A DNA stretch of 64,000 nt from Noviherbaspirillum saxi (GCF_003591035.1 NZ_QYUO01000001.1:558001-622000), one strand, 5' to 3'. Positions 45,922 to 55,786 are shown, counted from the stretch's first letter. The notes: a model not told the origin generated them from the sequence alone. Translations and numbers: made by a program.

Positions 45922-48024
45922 ATGAAATCCGTTTATGCGCTTCCCTTTGCTGTTGCATCCTTGCTCCTCGCCGTACCGGTTGCCCATGCCGCAGATAGCG
46001 CTGAGGAAGAAGACCTGACACTGGTCTACGGTGACAAATCAACCATCAGCATTGCAACCGGCAGCAAGCAGAAATTGCGCCGTGCGCCCGCCGTCGCCAC
46101 GGTCATTACCGCTGAAGACATCGCCGCCATGGGGGCGGTCGACCTCGACGATGTGCTTGAAACCGTGCCGGGTATCCATGTCAGCAATGCTCCGAATACC
46201 TATAGCTCGCTATACCTGATACGGGGTATCTACAGCGGGCAGAATCCGCAAACCCTGCTGCTGCAGAACGGCGTGCCGATGACGACCCTGTTTCAGGGCA
46301 ACAAGGGCAATATCTGGGGCGGCTATCCGGTCGAGAACATCGCCCGCATCGAAATCATTCGCGGACCCGGCTCCGCCCTGTATGGCGCGGATGCCTATTC
46401 CGGCGTCATCAACATCATTACCAAGACCGCCGCCGATCAGCGGGGCACTCGCGCGGGCTTGCGCGCCGGCTCCTTCGGCACGCGCAGCGCCTGGGCCCAG
46501 CATGGCGGCACCGCAGGCGATATCGATGTGTCGGCCTATCTGCAGGTTGGCAGCACCGATGGCCACAAGCGCATCATCGAAGCCGATGCGCAGACCGCGC
46601 GCGACCTTGCCGCCGGCACCCGCGCCAGCCTTGCACCAGGGCCGGTCAACGTCGGTTATGACGCAGTCGACGCGCAGCTTGCGCTAGGCTACGAAAAATG
46701 GCGCGCCAATGTCGGCTACAAGCTGCGCGACGACCTCGGCACCGGCGCCGGCATTTCCTCGGCACTGGATCCGGTCGGCAAGGAAAAAAGCGAACGCTTC
46801 AATACCGATCTGTCGTGGACCGATGCCCACCTTGCCAATGGTTGGGGCGGCGGCGTCACCGCCAGCTATTTCGAGTACCGGCAACGCATCCCGGTCAATC
46901 TGCAGTTGTTCCCGCCGGGCACGGTATTGCCGACCGGGTCGTTCCCGCAGGGGATGATCGGTCATCCCGATACGTCCGAGCGGCAGTTGCGCCTGTCCGC
47001 GTTTGCCACCTATTCCGGCTTTGAAAACCATAGCCTGCGCTTCGGTGTAGGGCATGACGACCTCAATCTGTACGAAACCCGGACGTTCAAGAATTACATA
47101 TTTAATCCGGCCGGCGTGCCGGTTCCTACCGGCCGTCCGGTCGAAGACTATTCGACGATACAGCCATTCATGCTGCCGCAGCGCCGGAAAATCAACTACC
47201 TGTATGTGCAGGATGAATGGCAGTTCGCACGCGATTGGGCGCTGACTGCCGGCGTGCGGCATGACCGTTATTCGGATTTTGGCGGCACCACCAATCCGCG
47301 GCTTGCGCTGGTCTGGGATGCGGCGCTCGACCTGACTGCCAAACTGCTGTATGGCAGGGCGTTTCGCGCGCCCTCGTTTTCCGAGCAGTACAGCATCAAT
47401 AATCCGGTGCAACGCGGCAATGCCGACCTGAATCCGGAAACCATCAATACGCTGGAAGCGGCATTCTCGTGGCAGGCGCGACGCGATCTGCAACTCAACC
47501 TGAGCATCTTCCGCTACAACATGGATGACATCATCCGTGCCACGCCCAACCCGGCGCCGGTCCTTGGATCGACCTTCAACAATGCCGGCGGCCAGCACGG
47601 CCGCGGCATGGAACTCGAAGCGGTATGGGATGCGAGCCGCACCGTGCGGCTATCGGGCAACTACTCCTATCAGCGTTCGATCGACGAGACGACCGGCACC
47701 GATGCCGGCTATGCGCCGCACCACCATCTTTATACGCGCGCCGACTGGCGCTTGACCACCGGATGGCTGGCCAGCACGCAGCTCAACTGGGTCGCCGACC
47801 GCAAACGCGCCGCGGGCGATACCCGTCCCCCGATCGCCGACTACAAGACGGTCGATCTGTCCTTGCGTACCAGTCGCGGCAAAGGACAGTGGGAGTTCGG
47901 TGCCACGGTGCGCAACCTGTTCAACGCCGATGCGCGCGAGCCCAGCCCTGCGCCAGGCCTGATCCCCAATGATTTGCCGCTGGCGCCGCGCGCACTTTAT
48001 CTACAGGCGGCGTACAGCATGTGA
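45922..48024 (+). CDS. TonB-dependent receptor
   Basis: 700 aa. Signal peptide to about residue 24 (VAHAADSAEEED), a TonB-box-like segment EDLTLVYGDK, then the plug: RRAPAVATVITAEDIAAMGAVDLDDVLETVPG and EIIRGPGSALYGADAYSGV. The beta barrel ends QAAYSM rather than with Phe. ATG 45922 with GAGGGAA is preferred over GTG 45910. This type often stands next to an ABC-type binding protein and a sensory kinase, as here. Ligand unknown. Confidence 0.88.
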   Translation: MKSVYALPFAVASLLLAVPVAHAADSAEEEDLTLVYGDKSTISIATGSKQKLRRAPAVATVITAEDIAAMGAVDLDDVLETVPGIHVSNAPNTYSSLYLIRGIYSGQNPQTLLLQNGVPMTTLFQGNKGNIWGGYPVENIARIEIIRGPGSALYGADAYSGVINIITKTAADQRGTRAGLRAGSFGTRSAWAQHGGTAGDIDVSAYLQVGSTDGHKRIIEADAQTARDLAAGTRASLAPGPVNVGYDAVDAQLALGYEKWRANVGYKLRDDLGTGAGISSALDPVGKEKSERFNTDLSWTDAHLANGWGGGVTASYFEYRQRIPVNLQLFPPGTVLPTGSFPQGMIGHPDTSERQLRLSAFATYSGFENHSLRFGVGHDDLNLYETRTFKNYIFNPAGVPVPTGRPVEDYSTIQPFMLPQRRKINYLYVQDEWQFARDWALTAGVRHDRYSDFGGTTNPRLALVWDAALDLTAKLLYGRAFRAPSFSEQYSINNPVQRGNADLNPETINTLEAAFSWQARRDLQLNLSIFRYNMDDIIRATPNPAPVLGSTFNNAGGQHGRGMELEAVWDASRTVRLSGNYSYQRSIDETTGTDAGYAPHHHLYTRADWRLTTGWLASTQLNWVADRKRAAGDTRPPIADYKTVDLSLRTSRGKGQWEFGATVRNLFNADAREPSPAPGLIPNDLPLAPRALYLQAAYSM

Positions 48025-48154
48025 CGGGCAAATGTCCGCGACACCATATTCTCGAACAAATACAGCGATACAGTCGGCCAGACGTGGCGCGACCCTCGCT
48101 ACAACAACAATAAGGCAGTCTGCGCAGCCGCGCAGGCCATGCCGGAATAACACG

Positions 48155-49414
48155 ATGGATAACAAGCCGAGTACGCATTATCAACCGCCGTTCGTCACGA
48201 AATTCAACCGCAGCACGCGGTTGTGGAATCTGTTCGGACAAAAGAAGATCGACCTGTCCGAGGAATCGCTGATCGCGGCTGCCCGCGCCGAAACCGGACT
48301 TGAACGCTTTGGCGATGAAAGCTTCCTTGCGCCCCTGCGCATGCTGCTGCAATCGCTCGAGACCGAAGCCGACCTCAATCCGTTCGGACGTTTCAATGCC
48401 CGCATGCGCACCATCCGGTCATTGAAAAACCGCTTATGGGCCAATGCCTGTTTTGAAGCGCATCCCGAAATTCTGGCGCAGAACATCGAGACGCCGATCG
48501 TCATCGTCGGGCCGCATCGCTCCGGCACCACGCGCCTGCAGCGCATGATGGCAACCGATACGCGCCTGCAGCATCTGAAGACATGGGAAGGTTTCAACCC
48601 GGCGCCGCGTCCGGGCCAGCCCGAGATGGGCAAACAAGCCCGGCGTGAAGAGGTCCGGCAATTCCTGGACATGGGAAAGCAGATCTATACCGGTGGCCAT
48701 ATCGCCCATCCCATGGATGCGGACTGGCCGGAAGAAGACATGCTGCTGCTTAACCATTCCTTCTGCGGTTTTTCCGTGCTCGGCATGTTTCATGTGCCGA
48801 GCTACTACCGCTGGTTTCTCGACTACGACAAGACCGAGGTCTATCGCTATACCGCCAAGCTGATGAAGCTGATTTCCTGGTCGCGCGGCGATGGCGCCGA
48901 CAAGCGCTGGGTCTTGAAGAACCCTCAGCACATGCTTGACCTCGACACCTTGCTGAAGGTGTTTCCGGACGCGCGGCTGGTGTTCACCCATCGCGACCCG
49001 CTCAAGACAGTGGGCTCGGTCATGTCGCTGATGTGGTATTTCGCCGTGCAGCATACCGATGTGCCGTGCCGCGCCAGGACGCGCGATGTGTGGATGGATT
49101 TCTGCGAGCAGGCGGCGCGGCGCGCAATCGATGCGCGCGAACAGATTCCCGCCGCCCAGCAAATGGATGTGCACTACGACGACATGAATCGCGATTGGCG
49201 CGCGGCGATGCACAGAATTTATGCATTCGCCGGCATGGAATTCACGCCGCAGGGCGAGCAGGAAATGCAAGCCTGGCTGTCCGCCAGCGAAAGCGAAAAC
49301 CTGCATGGCGGTCACCGCTATGCTCTGGAAGACTTCGGCACCAGCGCCGACGAAGTGGATCGCCGCATGATGTTCGTGCGCGAACGCTACGCTATTGCCT
49401 ACGAGGGCAAATGA
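48155..49414 (+). CDS. PAPS-dependent sulfotransferase family protein
   Basis: 419 aa. The 5'-phosphosulfate loop is IVIVGPHRSGTTRLQRMM (about residues 115-132) and the 3'-phosphate region is VFTHRDPLKTVGSVMSL. It belongs to the Sulfotransfer_3-like family of bacterial enzymes that transfer sulfuryl groups to an unknown acceptor. The start 48155 follows a 130-bp gap after the receptor gene. The gene overlaps the next, an APS kinase, by four bases, which would supply PAPS. A role in sulfating a small molecule is likely by context. Confidence 0.86.
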   Translation: MDNKPSTHYQPPFVTKFNRSTRLWNLFGQKKIDLSEESLIAAARAETGLERFGDESFLAPLRMLLQSLETEADLNPFGRFNARMRTIRSLKNRLWANACFEAHPEILAQNIETPIVIVGPHRSGTTRLQRMMATDTRLQHLKTWEGFNPAPRPGQPEMGKQARREEVRQFLDMGKQIYTGGHIAHPMDADWPEEDMLLLNHSFCGFSVLGMFHVPSYYRWFLDYDKTEVYRYTAKLMKLISWSRGDGADKRWVLKNPQHMLDLDTLLKVFPDARLVFTHRDPLKTVGSVMSLMWYFAVQHTDVPCRARTRDVWMDFCEQAARRAIDAREQIPAAQQMDVHYDDMNRDWRAAMHRIYAFAGMEFTPQGEQEMQAWLSASESENLHGGHRYALEDFGTSADEVDRRMMFVRERYAIAYEGK

Positions 49415-50067
49415 ACGCGCGCCCGAACTTGGTCGATATCGCCGGCGTAGTCGGCGGCAGGGTAAGCGCCGATATCAGCTGGCATAGCAGCAAGGTGGCA
49501 TCTTCCGATCGTGCACGCCTGTTGCGCCAGCAACCCGCGACCGTGTGGCTGACCGGTCTTTCCGGCTCCGGCAAATCGACCATCGCATTCGAGCTTGAGC
49601 GCCGGCTCGTCGCGCGCGGGCATGCCGCTTTCGTGATGGATGGCGACAATGTGCGGCACGGACTGAGCCGCGATCTCGGTTTTTCGCCTGCGGACCGCAA
49701 GGAAAATATTCGCCGGATCGCCGAGGTTGCCAAGCTGTTCAATGAAGCAGGGCTGCTGGTGATCACCTCATTTATCTCGCCGTACCGCGAAGACCGGGCC
49801 GCAGCGCGCGCCATCGTCGGTGCGGATTGCTTCATCGAAGCGTATCTGAGCGCCCAGCTGAGCGTCTGCGAAGAGCGCGATCCCAAGGGACTGTACAAAA
49901 AGGTGCGCGCCGGAGAAATCCGGGAATTCACCGGCATCAGCGCACCCTATGAAGCGCCGGAAACGCCGGAAGTATGCATCGATACCGGCAGCATGACGGT
50001 CGAGGACAGTGCGGATGCGATCATCCGCATACTGGAACCGCGCCTGGGAGCAGCGTCACATGGTTAA
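49411..50067 (+). CDS. cysC: Adenylylsulfate (APS) kinase
   Basis: 218 aa. P-loop GLSGSGKS at 49-56, VMDGDNVRHGLSRDLGFS, FISPYREDR, DPKGLYKKVRAGEI and FTGISAPYE are all in place. It makes PAPS from APS and ATP. Translationally joined to the sulfotransferase. About 40 residues precede the kinase domain, more than in plain CysC. There are no cysDN or cysHIJ genes near, so this CysC probably serves the sulfotransferase and not assimilation. Confidence 0.93.
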   Translation: MNARPNLVDIAGVVGGRVSADISWHSSKVASSDRARLLRQQPATVWLTGLSGSGKSTIAFELERRLVARGHAAFVMDGDNVRHGLSRDLGFSPADRKENIRRIAEVAKLFNEAGLLVITSFISPYREDRAAARAIVGADCFIEAYLSAQLSVCEERDPKGLYKKVRAGEIREFTGISAPYEAPETPEVCIDTGSMTVEDSADAIIRILEPRLGAASHG

Positions 50068-50153
50068 GAGCGCTTGTAAAAATGCTTCTGGCGCCGTCCA
50101 ACATTGTTTATGTTGATAACGATATGTTTGCCGCTCAAGGTTCGCTAAGCAGC

Positions 50154-51170
50154 ATGGCCAGGTCCGGTGCCCGCATTCTGTGCGTCGCGCTGAGCCTGTT
50201 GTCGGCGATCGTGCCCGGAGTCGCGTCGGCCAATGGAAAAATCGGCACCATCCTGCTGGCGGAAGCGGGGGATCCGCCGCGTCGCAATGAGTCGCCTGCA
50301 AACGGGGCGGTTGCGGTGGTTTATCCGGATCTGGGCGAACCATATCGCAGCATCTTCGCAAGAATCATCGAAGGCATCGAGGACGGCGCACGATCCGCCG
50401 TGCGGTCCTATCCGATCGGAGCGAATGCAGCCGAGACCGCCGAACTCGGTAGCCAGCTCAAGCGCAACGGGACCAAGGTTGTGATCGCCCTGGGGCGGCA
50501 AGGGCTGAAAGCCATGTCCGCCATCGACCGCGACATTCCGGTGGTAGTGGGCGCTGTGCTGGCGGTACCCGAGACCGACAATCGCAGTGTGACCAGCATC
50601 AGCCTGACGCCCGATCCCAACCTCCTGTTTGCTCGCCTCAAGGGCCTGGTGCCGTCGGTCAGGCGTGTGACCGTTGTCTACAATCCGCAGCAAAACGACT
50701 GGCTGATCCGGATTGCACGCGAAGCCGCACGCGCCCAGGGGCTGGAACTCGTGGCGCTCGAAGCGCGCGATCTTGCCAGCGCGGCCCGGCTGTATGAAAA
50801 CGCATTCGCCGTCAGCGACAGCAAGCGTGACGCCATCTGGCTGCCGCAGGATTCCACCACGGTCGATGAAACCACGATTCTGCCGCTGGCCTTGAAGGAA
50901 GCATGGAACCGCAACGTCGCGGTGTTTTCCAGCAGTTTTCTGCATGTGAAGAAAGGCGCCCTGTTCGCGCTGTATCCGAATAATGTCGAGCTTGGCCGCA
51001 CGCTGGCCGCTGCCGCGCTCGGCGTGCTCGCCAACGATCCGCGCCGGCGCGGCATCTTTCCGCTGCGTGACGTACAGATGGCCGTCAACATCAGAACCGC
51101 CAACCACATCGGTTTAAGTATCGGGTACCAGCAACAACGCAGTTTCGATGCCATTTTTCCGGAGCCATGA
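50154..51170 (+). CDS. ABC-type substrate-binding protein without permease genes
   Basis: 338 aa. Signal peptide up to ASA near residue 25 from ATG 50154 (an earlier ATG at 50124 adds 10 residues). Periplasmic binding fold of the ABC_sub_bind (PF04392) type, with VAVVYPDLGEPYRSIFARII and VTVVYNPQQNDWLIRIA. No ATPase or permease lies nearby. The order TonB receptor, binding protein and membrane histidine kinase occurs in other proteobacteria, where such proteins are taken as sensory inputs. It ends with an overlapping small ORF. Confidence 0.8.
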   Translation: MARSGARILCVALSLLSAIVPGVASANGKIGTILLAEAGDPPRRNESPANGAVAVVYPDLGEPYRSIFARIIEGIEDGARSAVRSYPIGANAAETAELGSQLKRNGTKVVIALGRQGLKAMSAIDRDIPVVVGAVLAVPETDNRSVTSISLTPDPNLLFARLKGLVPSVRRVTVVYNPQQNDWLIRIAREAARAQGLELVALEARDLASAARLYENAFAVSDSKRDAIWLPQDSTTVDETTILPLALKEAWNRNVAVFSSSFLHVKKGALFALYPNNVELGRTLAAAALGVLANDPRRRGIFPLRDVQMAVNIRTANHIGLSIGYQQQRSFDAIFPEP

Positions 51171-51259
51171 TGAATAACGACAGCACTGCCCCTATTCAGC
51201 CGCTGCCCGACATCGCCCTGCATACGCGTGCCTTTACAACGCGACAACCGAAATCCTGA
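51167..51259 (+). CDS. Possible 30-aa peptide before the sensor kinase
   Basis: ATG 51167 overlaps the previous stop (ATGA) with GGAG upstream; the frame runs 30 codons (MMNNDSTAPIQPLPDIALHT then RAFTTRQPKS) to TGA 51257-51259. The kinase ATG is seven bases further. It may couple translation. No family is known. Could be chance. Confidence 0.3.
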   Translation: MMNNDSTAPIQPLPDIALHTRAFTTRQPKS

Positions 51260-51265
51260 ACCTCC

Positions 51266-54200
51266 ATGCTGCGCCACTACTTCAGCCGTACCGGCTTCCG
51301 CCGCCAACTGACGATCACGGTAAGTGCCGCCATTCTAGGACTTGCCCTGTTTTCATCGCTGATGAATTCCTGGGAAGCCAGCCGCCGCATGGAAGGCTAT
51401 CTGGTCGAGCAAGGGCAGCGCATTGCGGAAAACCTGGCACGTCAGAGTATTCTGGCATTGCTGTATCGCTCACCCGACAATGTACGTGACGGCGTCGCCG
51501 CCACGCTCGCCTTTCCCGATGTGTTGCAGGTGGAGATTACCGATCCCGCTGGCGCTCCGCTGCTGTCGCAAGCCAAGCCGGGAGTGGAAGCATTAGGCAA
51601 GCAGACGCAGCAAGCCCGGCAGAGCGGTGCCAGCGCCGCGCTTGCAGTGCTCGACAGCGAAAGCAGCAGCCAATGGCATTTCAGTGCGCCGGTCTATGGC
51701 GGCCAGTCCGTTTCATCGCCGTTCGACATGCATGACGCCAAGCCGCAACTGCTCGGCTATGTGCATGTGGTGATCGGCAAGGGCACATTGAACCGGCTCG
51801 TGACTTCGCTCCTGATCGGCAACCTTGCCATCACCCTGTCGTTTGCGGCAGTCTTGCTGGGCATTATGCGCTTGCTGGCGCGGCATATGATCCGGCCGCT
51901 CAATGCCTTGTCCATGCTGATGGGTCGCGCCGAGGCCGGCGAATCCGGCATGCGCGCGACGCCGGGCGGCCCGCGCGACATCGTCGAGATGGCGCATGCG
52001 TTCAACAAGATGATGGATGTGCTGGAAGAACGCGAAGCCGAACTCAAGCAGTCGCGCGACGATGCGGTGCGCACCGCGCTGACCAAGACCCAGTTTGCCG
52101 CCACCGTCAGCCATGAAGTACGCACGCCGCTCAACGGTGTGGTCGGCATGCTCGACATGCTCAAGGAAATGCGCCTGACCAAGCGTCAGCAGGAATGCGT
52201 CGATATCGCATGGAATTCCTCCCGTGCACTGATCGAGCTGATCAACGACATCCTCGATTTTTCGAAGATGGAAGCCGGCAAGCTCGAACTGGAAGAAATC
52301 GAATTCGATTTGCGCAAGCTGATCGAAGAAGTGATCGAGCTGTTGGCCAAGCAGGCTCAGCAGAAGGGATTGGAACTTGGTTACCTGATGGCGCCCGGCG
52401 TGCCGGAGCGCATCCGTGGCGATTCACTGCGCCTGCGCCAGGTCTTGCTCAACCTGATCAGCAACGCGGTCAAGTTCACCGAACACGGCGAAGTCGCGGT
52501 GCATGTCGCGGTCATGCCGGCCGAAGGCGACAACCTGATCCTGCATTGCAATGTCGTCGATACCGGCATCGGCATGAGCCCGGACGCCGTCAAGCATATT
52601 TTCGAATCCTTCGCGCAAGCCGACCGTTCCACCACGCGCAAATATGGCGGCACAGGCCTTGGCCTGGCGATCTGCAAGCAACTGGTCGTGCTGATGCGTG
52701 GCGAGATCGGCGTATCGAGCGAACTGGGCAAGGGCAGTACCTTCTGGTTTGAAACCCGATGCAAGGCAGGCATCAACCAGCCGGCCGTGGCCGACGATAC
52801 CGCATTGCGCGGCGTGCGCGTGCTGGTGATCGAAGAAAGCCTGATCGTACGCAGTTTCGTCTGTCAAAGCCTCGAGCAGGCAGGCATGCGTTGTCACGCC
52901 GTATCGAACGGAGCGGAAGCCTTGTCCGAACTGGCACGGGGCGAACAGGCGCATTCGCCTTACCAGCTAGCCATCATGGATATCGACACCACCGACGACC
53001 GTGGGACCGATCTGGTGCGCCGCCTGCGCATAGAAATCGGGGCCGTGGTGCCACGTTTGCTGGTGCTGGACCGCTATGCGTCGCCGATGGGCAGCAGCTC
53101 GCTCGGCGCCGATCTTTACCTGGGCAAGCCCTTGCGGCTGGAGCGTCTGTTGGATACGGTGCGCCGCCTGCTGCCGGGCGCGCCTATGCCAGCGCCCGCA
53201 TTTGCGGCGAGCGCGCCGGTGGCCGCAAGCGGCAACAGCAAGGATTACCGGGTGCTGGTTGCAGAAGACAACCGCACCAACCAGATGGTGGCCGGCGGCA
53301 TGCTGGCGATGAACGGTTGCGAATGCCAATTCGCCGCCAATGGCCGGGAGGCGGTCGAAGCAGCTCGCCGCGGCCGCTTCGACCTGATCCTGATGGATTG
53401 CAGCATGCCCGAGATGGACGGCTACGAAGCGACCGCGCATATCCGCAATTTCGAGGAAACGCTAGGCCTGCGCACGCCGATTATCGCCATGACCGCCAAT
53501 ACCCAGCCCGGGGATGCGGACAAATGCCTCGCCGCCGGCATGGACGATTACCTGGCCAAGCCAATCACCTTGGTCGAACTGCGGCAAAAACTGGAACGCT
53601 GGCTGGCACGCCTGGAGCCGAGTGGACGCGCGATGCTGCCCGAGGTCGACCCCTACGAAGCCGATGGCAGTCCGCTCGACCATGAAGTGTTCGACAAACT
53701 GCGTGAAATCCTCGGGCCCGCGCTGCAACAGACGGTCAATCCCTTCCTCGAAGACACGCCAGACTATCTGACGCGTCTTGAGCAAGCGGTGCAGGAAGGC
53801 AATGCCGACGTGGCCCGCGCAATGGCACATTCGATCAAGGGCAGCAGCGGCAACCTCGGCGCGCCGACGCTGGCGCAGCTTGCCAAGGAAGCCGAAGAGC
53901 TTGCGATCGAGCATAGGGTTGAAGAAATCCGTCCTTTGATCGGGCGCCTGCGGCAGGCGTTTGATGCGGTATCGGCGGTGCTCGGCACGGAAGTCCTGAT
54001 CGAAGACCGGCTGAGCGTGCGCGAAGGCGAGGAAATCGCCCAGGTACTGGTGGTTGACGACGACCGCAGCACCCGCAGCTCGCTGCGCCACACGCTGCAG
54101 CGCGACGGTTTCCGCGTCGAGGAAGCCGCCGACGGCGCGCAGGCGCTGCAAATGCTCAAGCGCATGCAACCCGACGTGATCCTGATGGATGCGGTGATGC

Positions 54201-55750
54201 CGGTCATGGATGGGTTTACCGCTTGCGCGCGCGTGCAGGAATTGCCCAACGGGCGCGCGATTCCGGTGCTGATGATTACCGCGCTGGAAGACAACCAGTC
54301 GGTCGAGCGCGCGTTTGCCGCCGGCGCCAGCGACTACATTCCCAAGCCTATCCACTTTGCCGTGCTGTCGCAGCGGGTGCGCCGCATCATCGAAGCCAAC
54401 CAGGCCGAAAAGCGGATTCGCCATCTCGCCTATAACGATTTGCTGACCGGTTTGCCGAACCGCGCGCTGTTCATGGATCAACTTGGGCGCCGGATTGAAC
54501 AGGCGCGCGTTGCCGGTGAATCGGTGGCGGTGCTGTTCCTCGACCTGGATCGCTTCAAGAATGTCAATGATTCGCTCGGCCATGATGTCGGCGACCGCTT
54601 GCTGGTGGCAGTCGCGCAGCGTCTGCGCCGCAGCGTGCGCAATGCCGATTGCGTCGCTCGTCTCGGCGGCGATGAATTCACGGTGGTGCTGGCGGAAATC
54701 GTCGGCCCGAATGCGGCGGTGTCGGCTGCGCAAAATATCTGCCGTGCACTGTCCACGCCGTTCCAGATCGACGGGAACGATATCTTTGTCACGACCAGCG
54801 TCGGCATTTCGATGTACCCGCATGATGCGACCGATGTCGGCACGCTGCTCAAGCATGCGGATACCGCGATGTACCGTGCCAAGAAAACCGGCAGCGGTTT
54901 CCAGTTCTTCGAAGCGTCGATGGAACACTCGATTTCCGAGCATGTGCGCATGGAAAACGACTTGCGCCGTGCGCTGGATCGCAACGAGCTGGAAGTGTAT
55001 TACCAGCCGCAGGCACGGGTCGACAGCGGCAAGATCATCGGCGCGGAAGCGCTGGTGCGCTGGCGCCATCCGACGCGCGGCATGGTGTCGCCGGCAGAAT
55101 TCATCCCGCTGGCCGAAGAAACCGGGCTGATCAGCGCACTCGGCGAATGGGTATTGCGTACCGCATGCGCGCAGCTGCAGGCATGGATTGCCTCCGGCCT
55201 GCCGCCGATCCGGATGGCGGTCAACCTGTCGGTCAAGCAATTGCTGAAGAAGGATTTCGCGAGCTCGGTCGAGCAGGCGCTGGCGGATACCGGTGTTTCC
55301 GCCAGTCTGCTGGAACTCGAAATCACCGAGAGCACCTTGATGGAAAACGCGCAGGATACGCTGGAGGCATTGCATCGCCTGCGCAGCTTGGGCGTGCGGC
55401 TGTCGATCGACGATTTCGGCACCGGTTATTCGTCGCTATCCTATCTCAAGCGCTTCCCGGTCGATATCATCAAGATCGACCGCTCGTTCGTGCGCGATGT
55501 ACCGCATGATGCGGACGATGCATCCATCGTCACCGGCATCATCGCGCTGGCCCACAGCCTGCGCCTGGAAGTGGTGGCCGAAGGCGTGGAAACCGCGTCC
55601 CAGCTGGCCTTCCTCAAGGATCAATCCTGCGATCTGATGCAAGGCTATTACCTGAGCAAGCCGGTCCCGGCCGAGCAGTTCGGACGCGAGCTGCTTGCGG
55701 TCAGCCAGCCGCAATGGCAAGGGATGACGCGCAGCCTGCCGGGCTTGTGA
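51266..55750 (+). CDS. Hybrid sensor kinase with phosphorelay, GGDEF and EAL domains
   Basis: 1494 aa inner-membrane protein. Order: TM about 13-33; periplasmic sensor to 172; TM about 176-200; HAMP; HisKA with H near 283 (VSHEVRTPLNG); HATPase (DTGIGMSPDAVKHIFESF; GTGLGLAICKQLV); receiver 1 about 515-640 (weaker, VLVIEESLIV); receiver 2 about 660-785 (LVAEDNRTNQ, LMDCSMPEMDG); HPt about 815-910 (AHSIKGSSGN); receiver 3 about 926-1045 (VLVVDDDRS, LMDAVMPVMDG); GGDEF near 1133 (intact); EAL from about 1230 (EALVRW; DDFGTGYSSLSYL). It unites a complete relay with c-di-GMP synthesis and breakdown. The upstream periplasmic binding protein may deliver the signal. Confidence 0.93.
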   Translation: MLRHYFSRTGFRRQLTITVSAAILGLALFSSLMNSWEASRRMEGYLVEQGQRIAENLARQSILALLYRSPDNVRDGVAATLAFPDVLQVEITDPAGAPLLSQAKPGVEALGKQTQQARQSGASAALAVLDSESSSQWHFSAPVYGGQSVSSPFDMHDAKPQLLGYVHVVIGKGTLNRLVTSLLIGNLAITLSFAAVLLGIMRLLARHMIRPLNALSMLMGRAEAGESGMRATPGGPRDIVEMAHAFNKMMDVLEEREAELKQSRDDAVRTALTKTQFAATVSHEVRTPLNGVVGMLDMLKEMRLTKRQQECVDIAWNSSRALIELINDILDFSKMEAGKLELEEIEFDLRKLIEEVIELLAKQAQQKGLELGYLMAPGVPERIRGDSLRLRQVLLNLISNAVKFTEHGEVAVHVAVMPAEGDNLILHCNVVDTGIGMSPDAVKHIFESFAQADRSTTRKYGGTGLGLAICKQLVVLMRGEIGVSSELGKGSTFWFETRCKAGINQPAVADDTALRGVRVLVIEESLIVRSFVCQSLEQAGMRCHAVSNGAEALSELARGEQAHSPYQLAIMDIDTTDDRGTDLVRRLRIEIGAVVPRLLVLDRYASPMGSSSLGADLYLGKPLRLERLLDTVRRLLPGAPMPAPAFAASAPVAASGNSKDYRVLVAEDNRTNQMVAGGMLAMNGCECQFAANGREAVEAARRGRFDLILMDCSMPEMDGYEATAHIRNFEETLGLRTPIIAMTANTQPGDADKCLAAGMDDYLAKPITLVELRQKLERWLARLEPSGRAMLPEVDPYEADGSPLDHEVFDKLREILGPALQQTVNPFLEDTPDYLTRLEQAVQEGNADVARAMAHSIKGSSGNLGAPTLAQLAKEAEELAIEHRVEEIRPLIGRLRQAFDAVSAVLGTEVLIEDRLSVREGEEIAQVLVVDDDRSTRSSLRHTLQRDGFRVEEAADGAQALQMLKRMQPDVILMDAVMPVMDGFTACARVQELPNGRAIPVLMITALEDNQSVERAFAAGASDYIPKPIHFAVLSQRVRRIIEANQAEKRIRHLAYNDLLTGLPNRALFMDQLGRRIEQARVAGESVAVLFLDLDRFKNVNDSLGHDVGDRLLVAVAQRLRRSVRNADCVARLGGDEFTVVLAEIVGPNAAVSAAQNICRALSTPFQIDGNDIFVTTSVGISMYPHDATDVGTLLKHADTAMYRAKKTGSGFQFFEASMEHSISEHVRMENDLRRALDRNELEVYYQPQARVDSGKIIGAEALVRWRHPTRGMVSPAEFIPLAEETGLISALGEWVLRTACAQLQAWIASGLPPIRMAVNLSVKQLLKKDFASSVEQALADTGVSASLLELEITESTLMENAQDTLEALHRLRSLGVRLSIDDFGTGYSSLSYLKRFPVDIIKIDRSFVRDVPHDADDASIVTGIIALAHSLRLEVVAEGVETASQLAFLKDQSCDLMQGYYLSKPVPAEQFGRELLAVSQPQWQGMTRSLPGL

Positions 55751-55786
55751 GACGCACTCTCCGCAGATCGCTGCGGAATGACTGCT

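Noticed and set aside
53462..55375. 637-codon open frame opposite the sensor kinase gene
   Set aside because: Antisense shadow of GGDEF/EAL coding sequence with high Arg, His and Gln and no signature.
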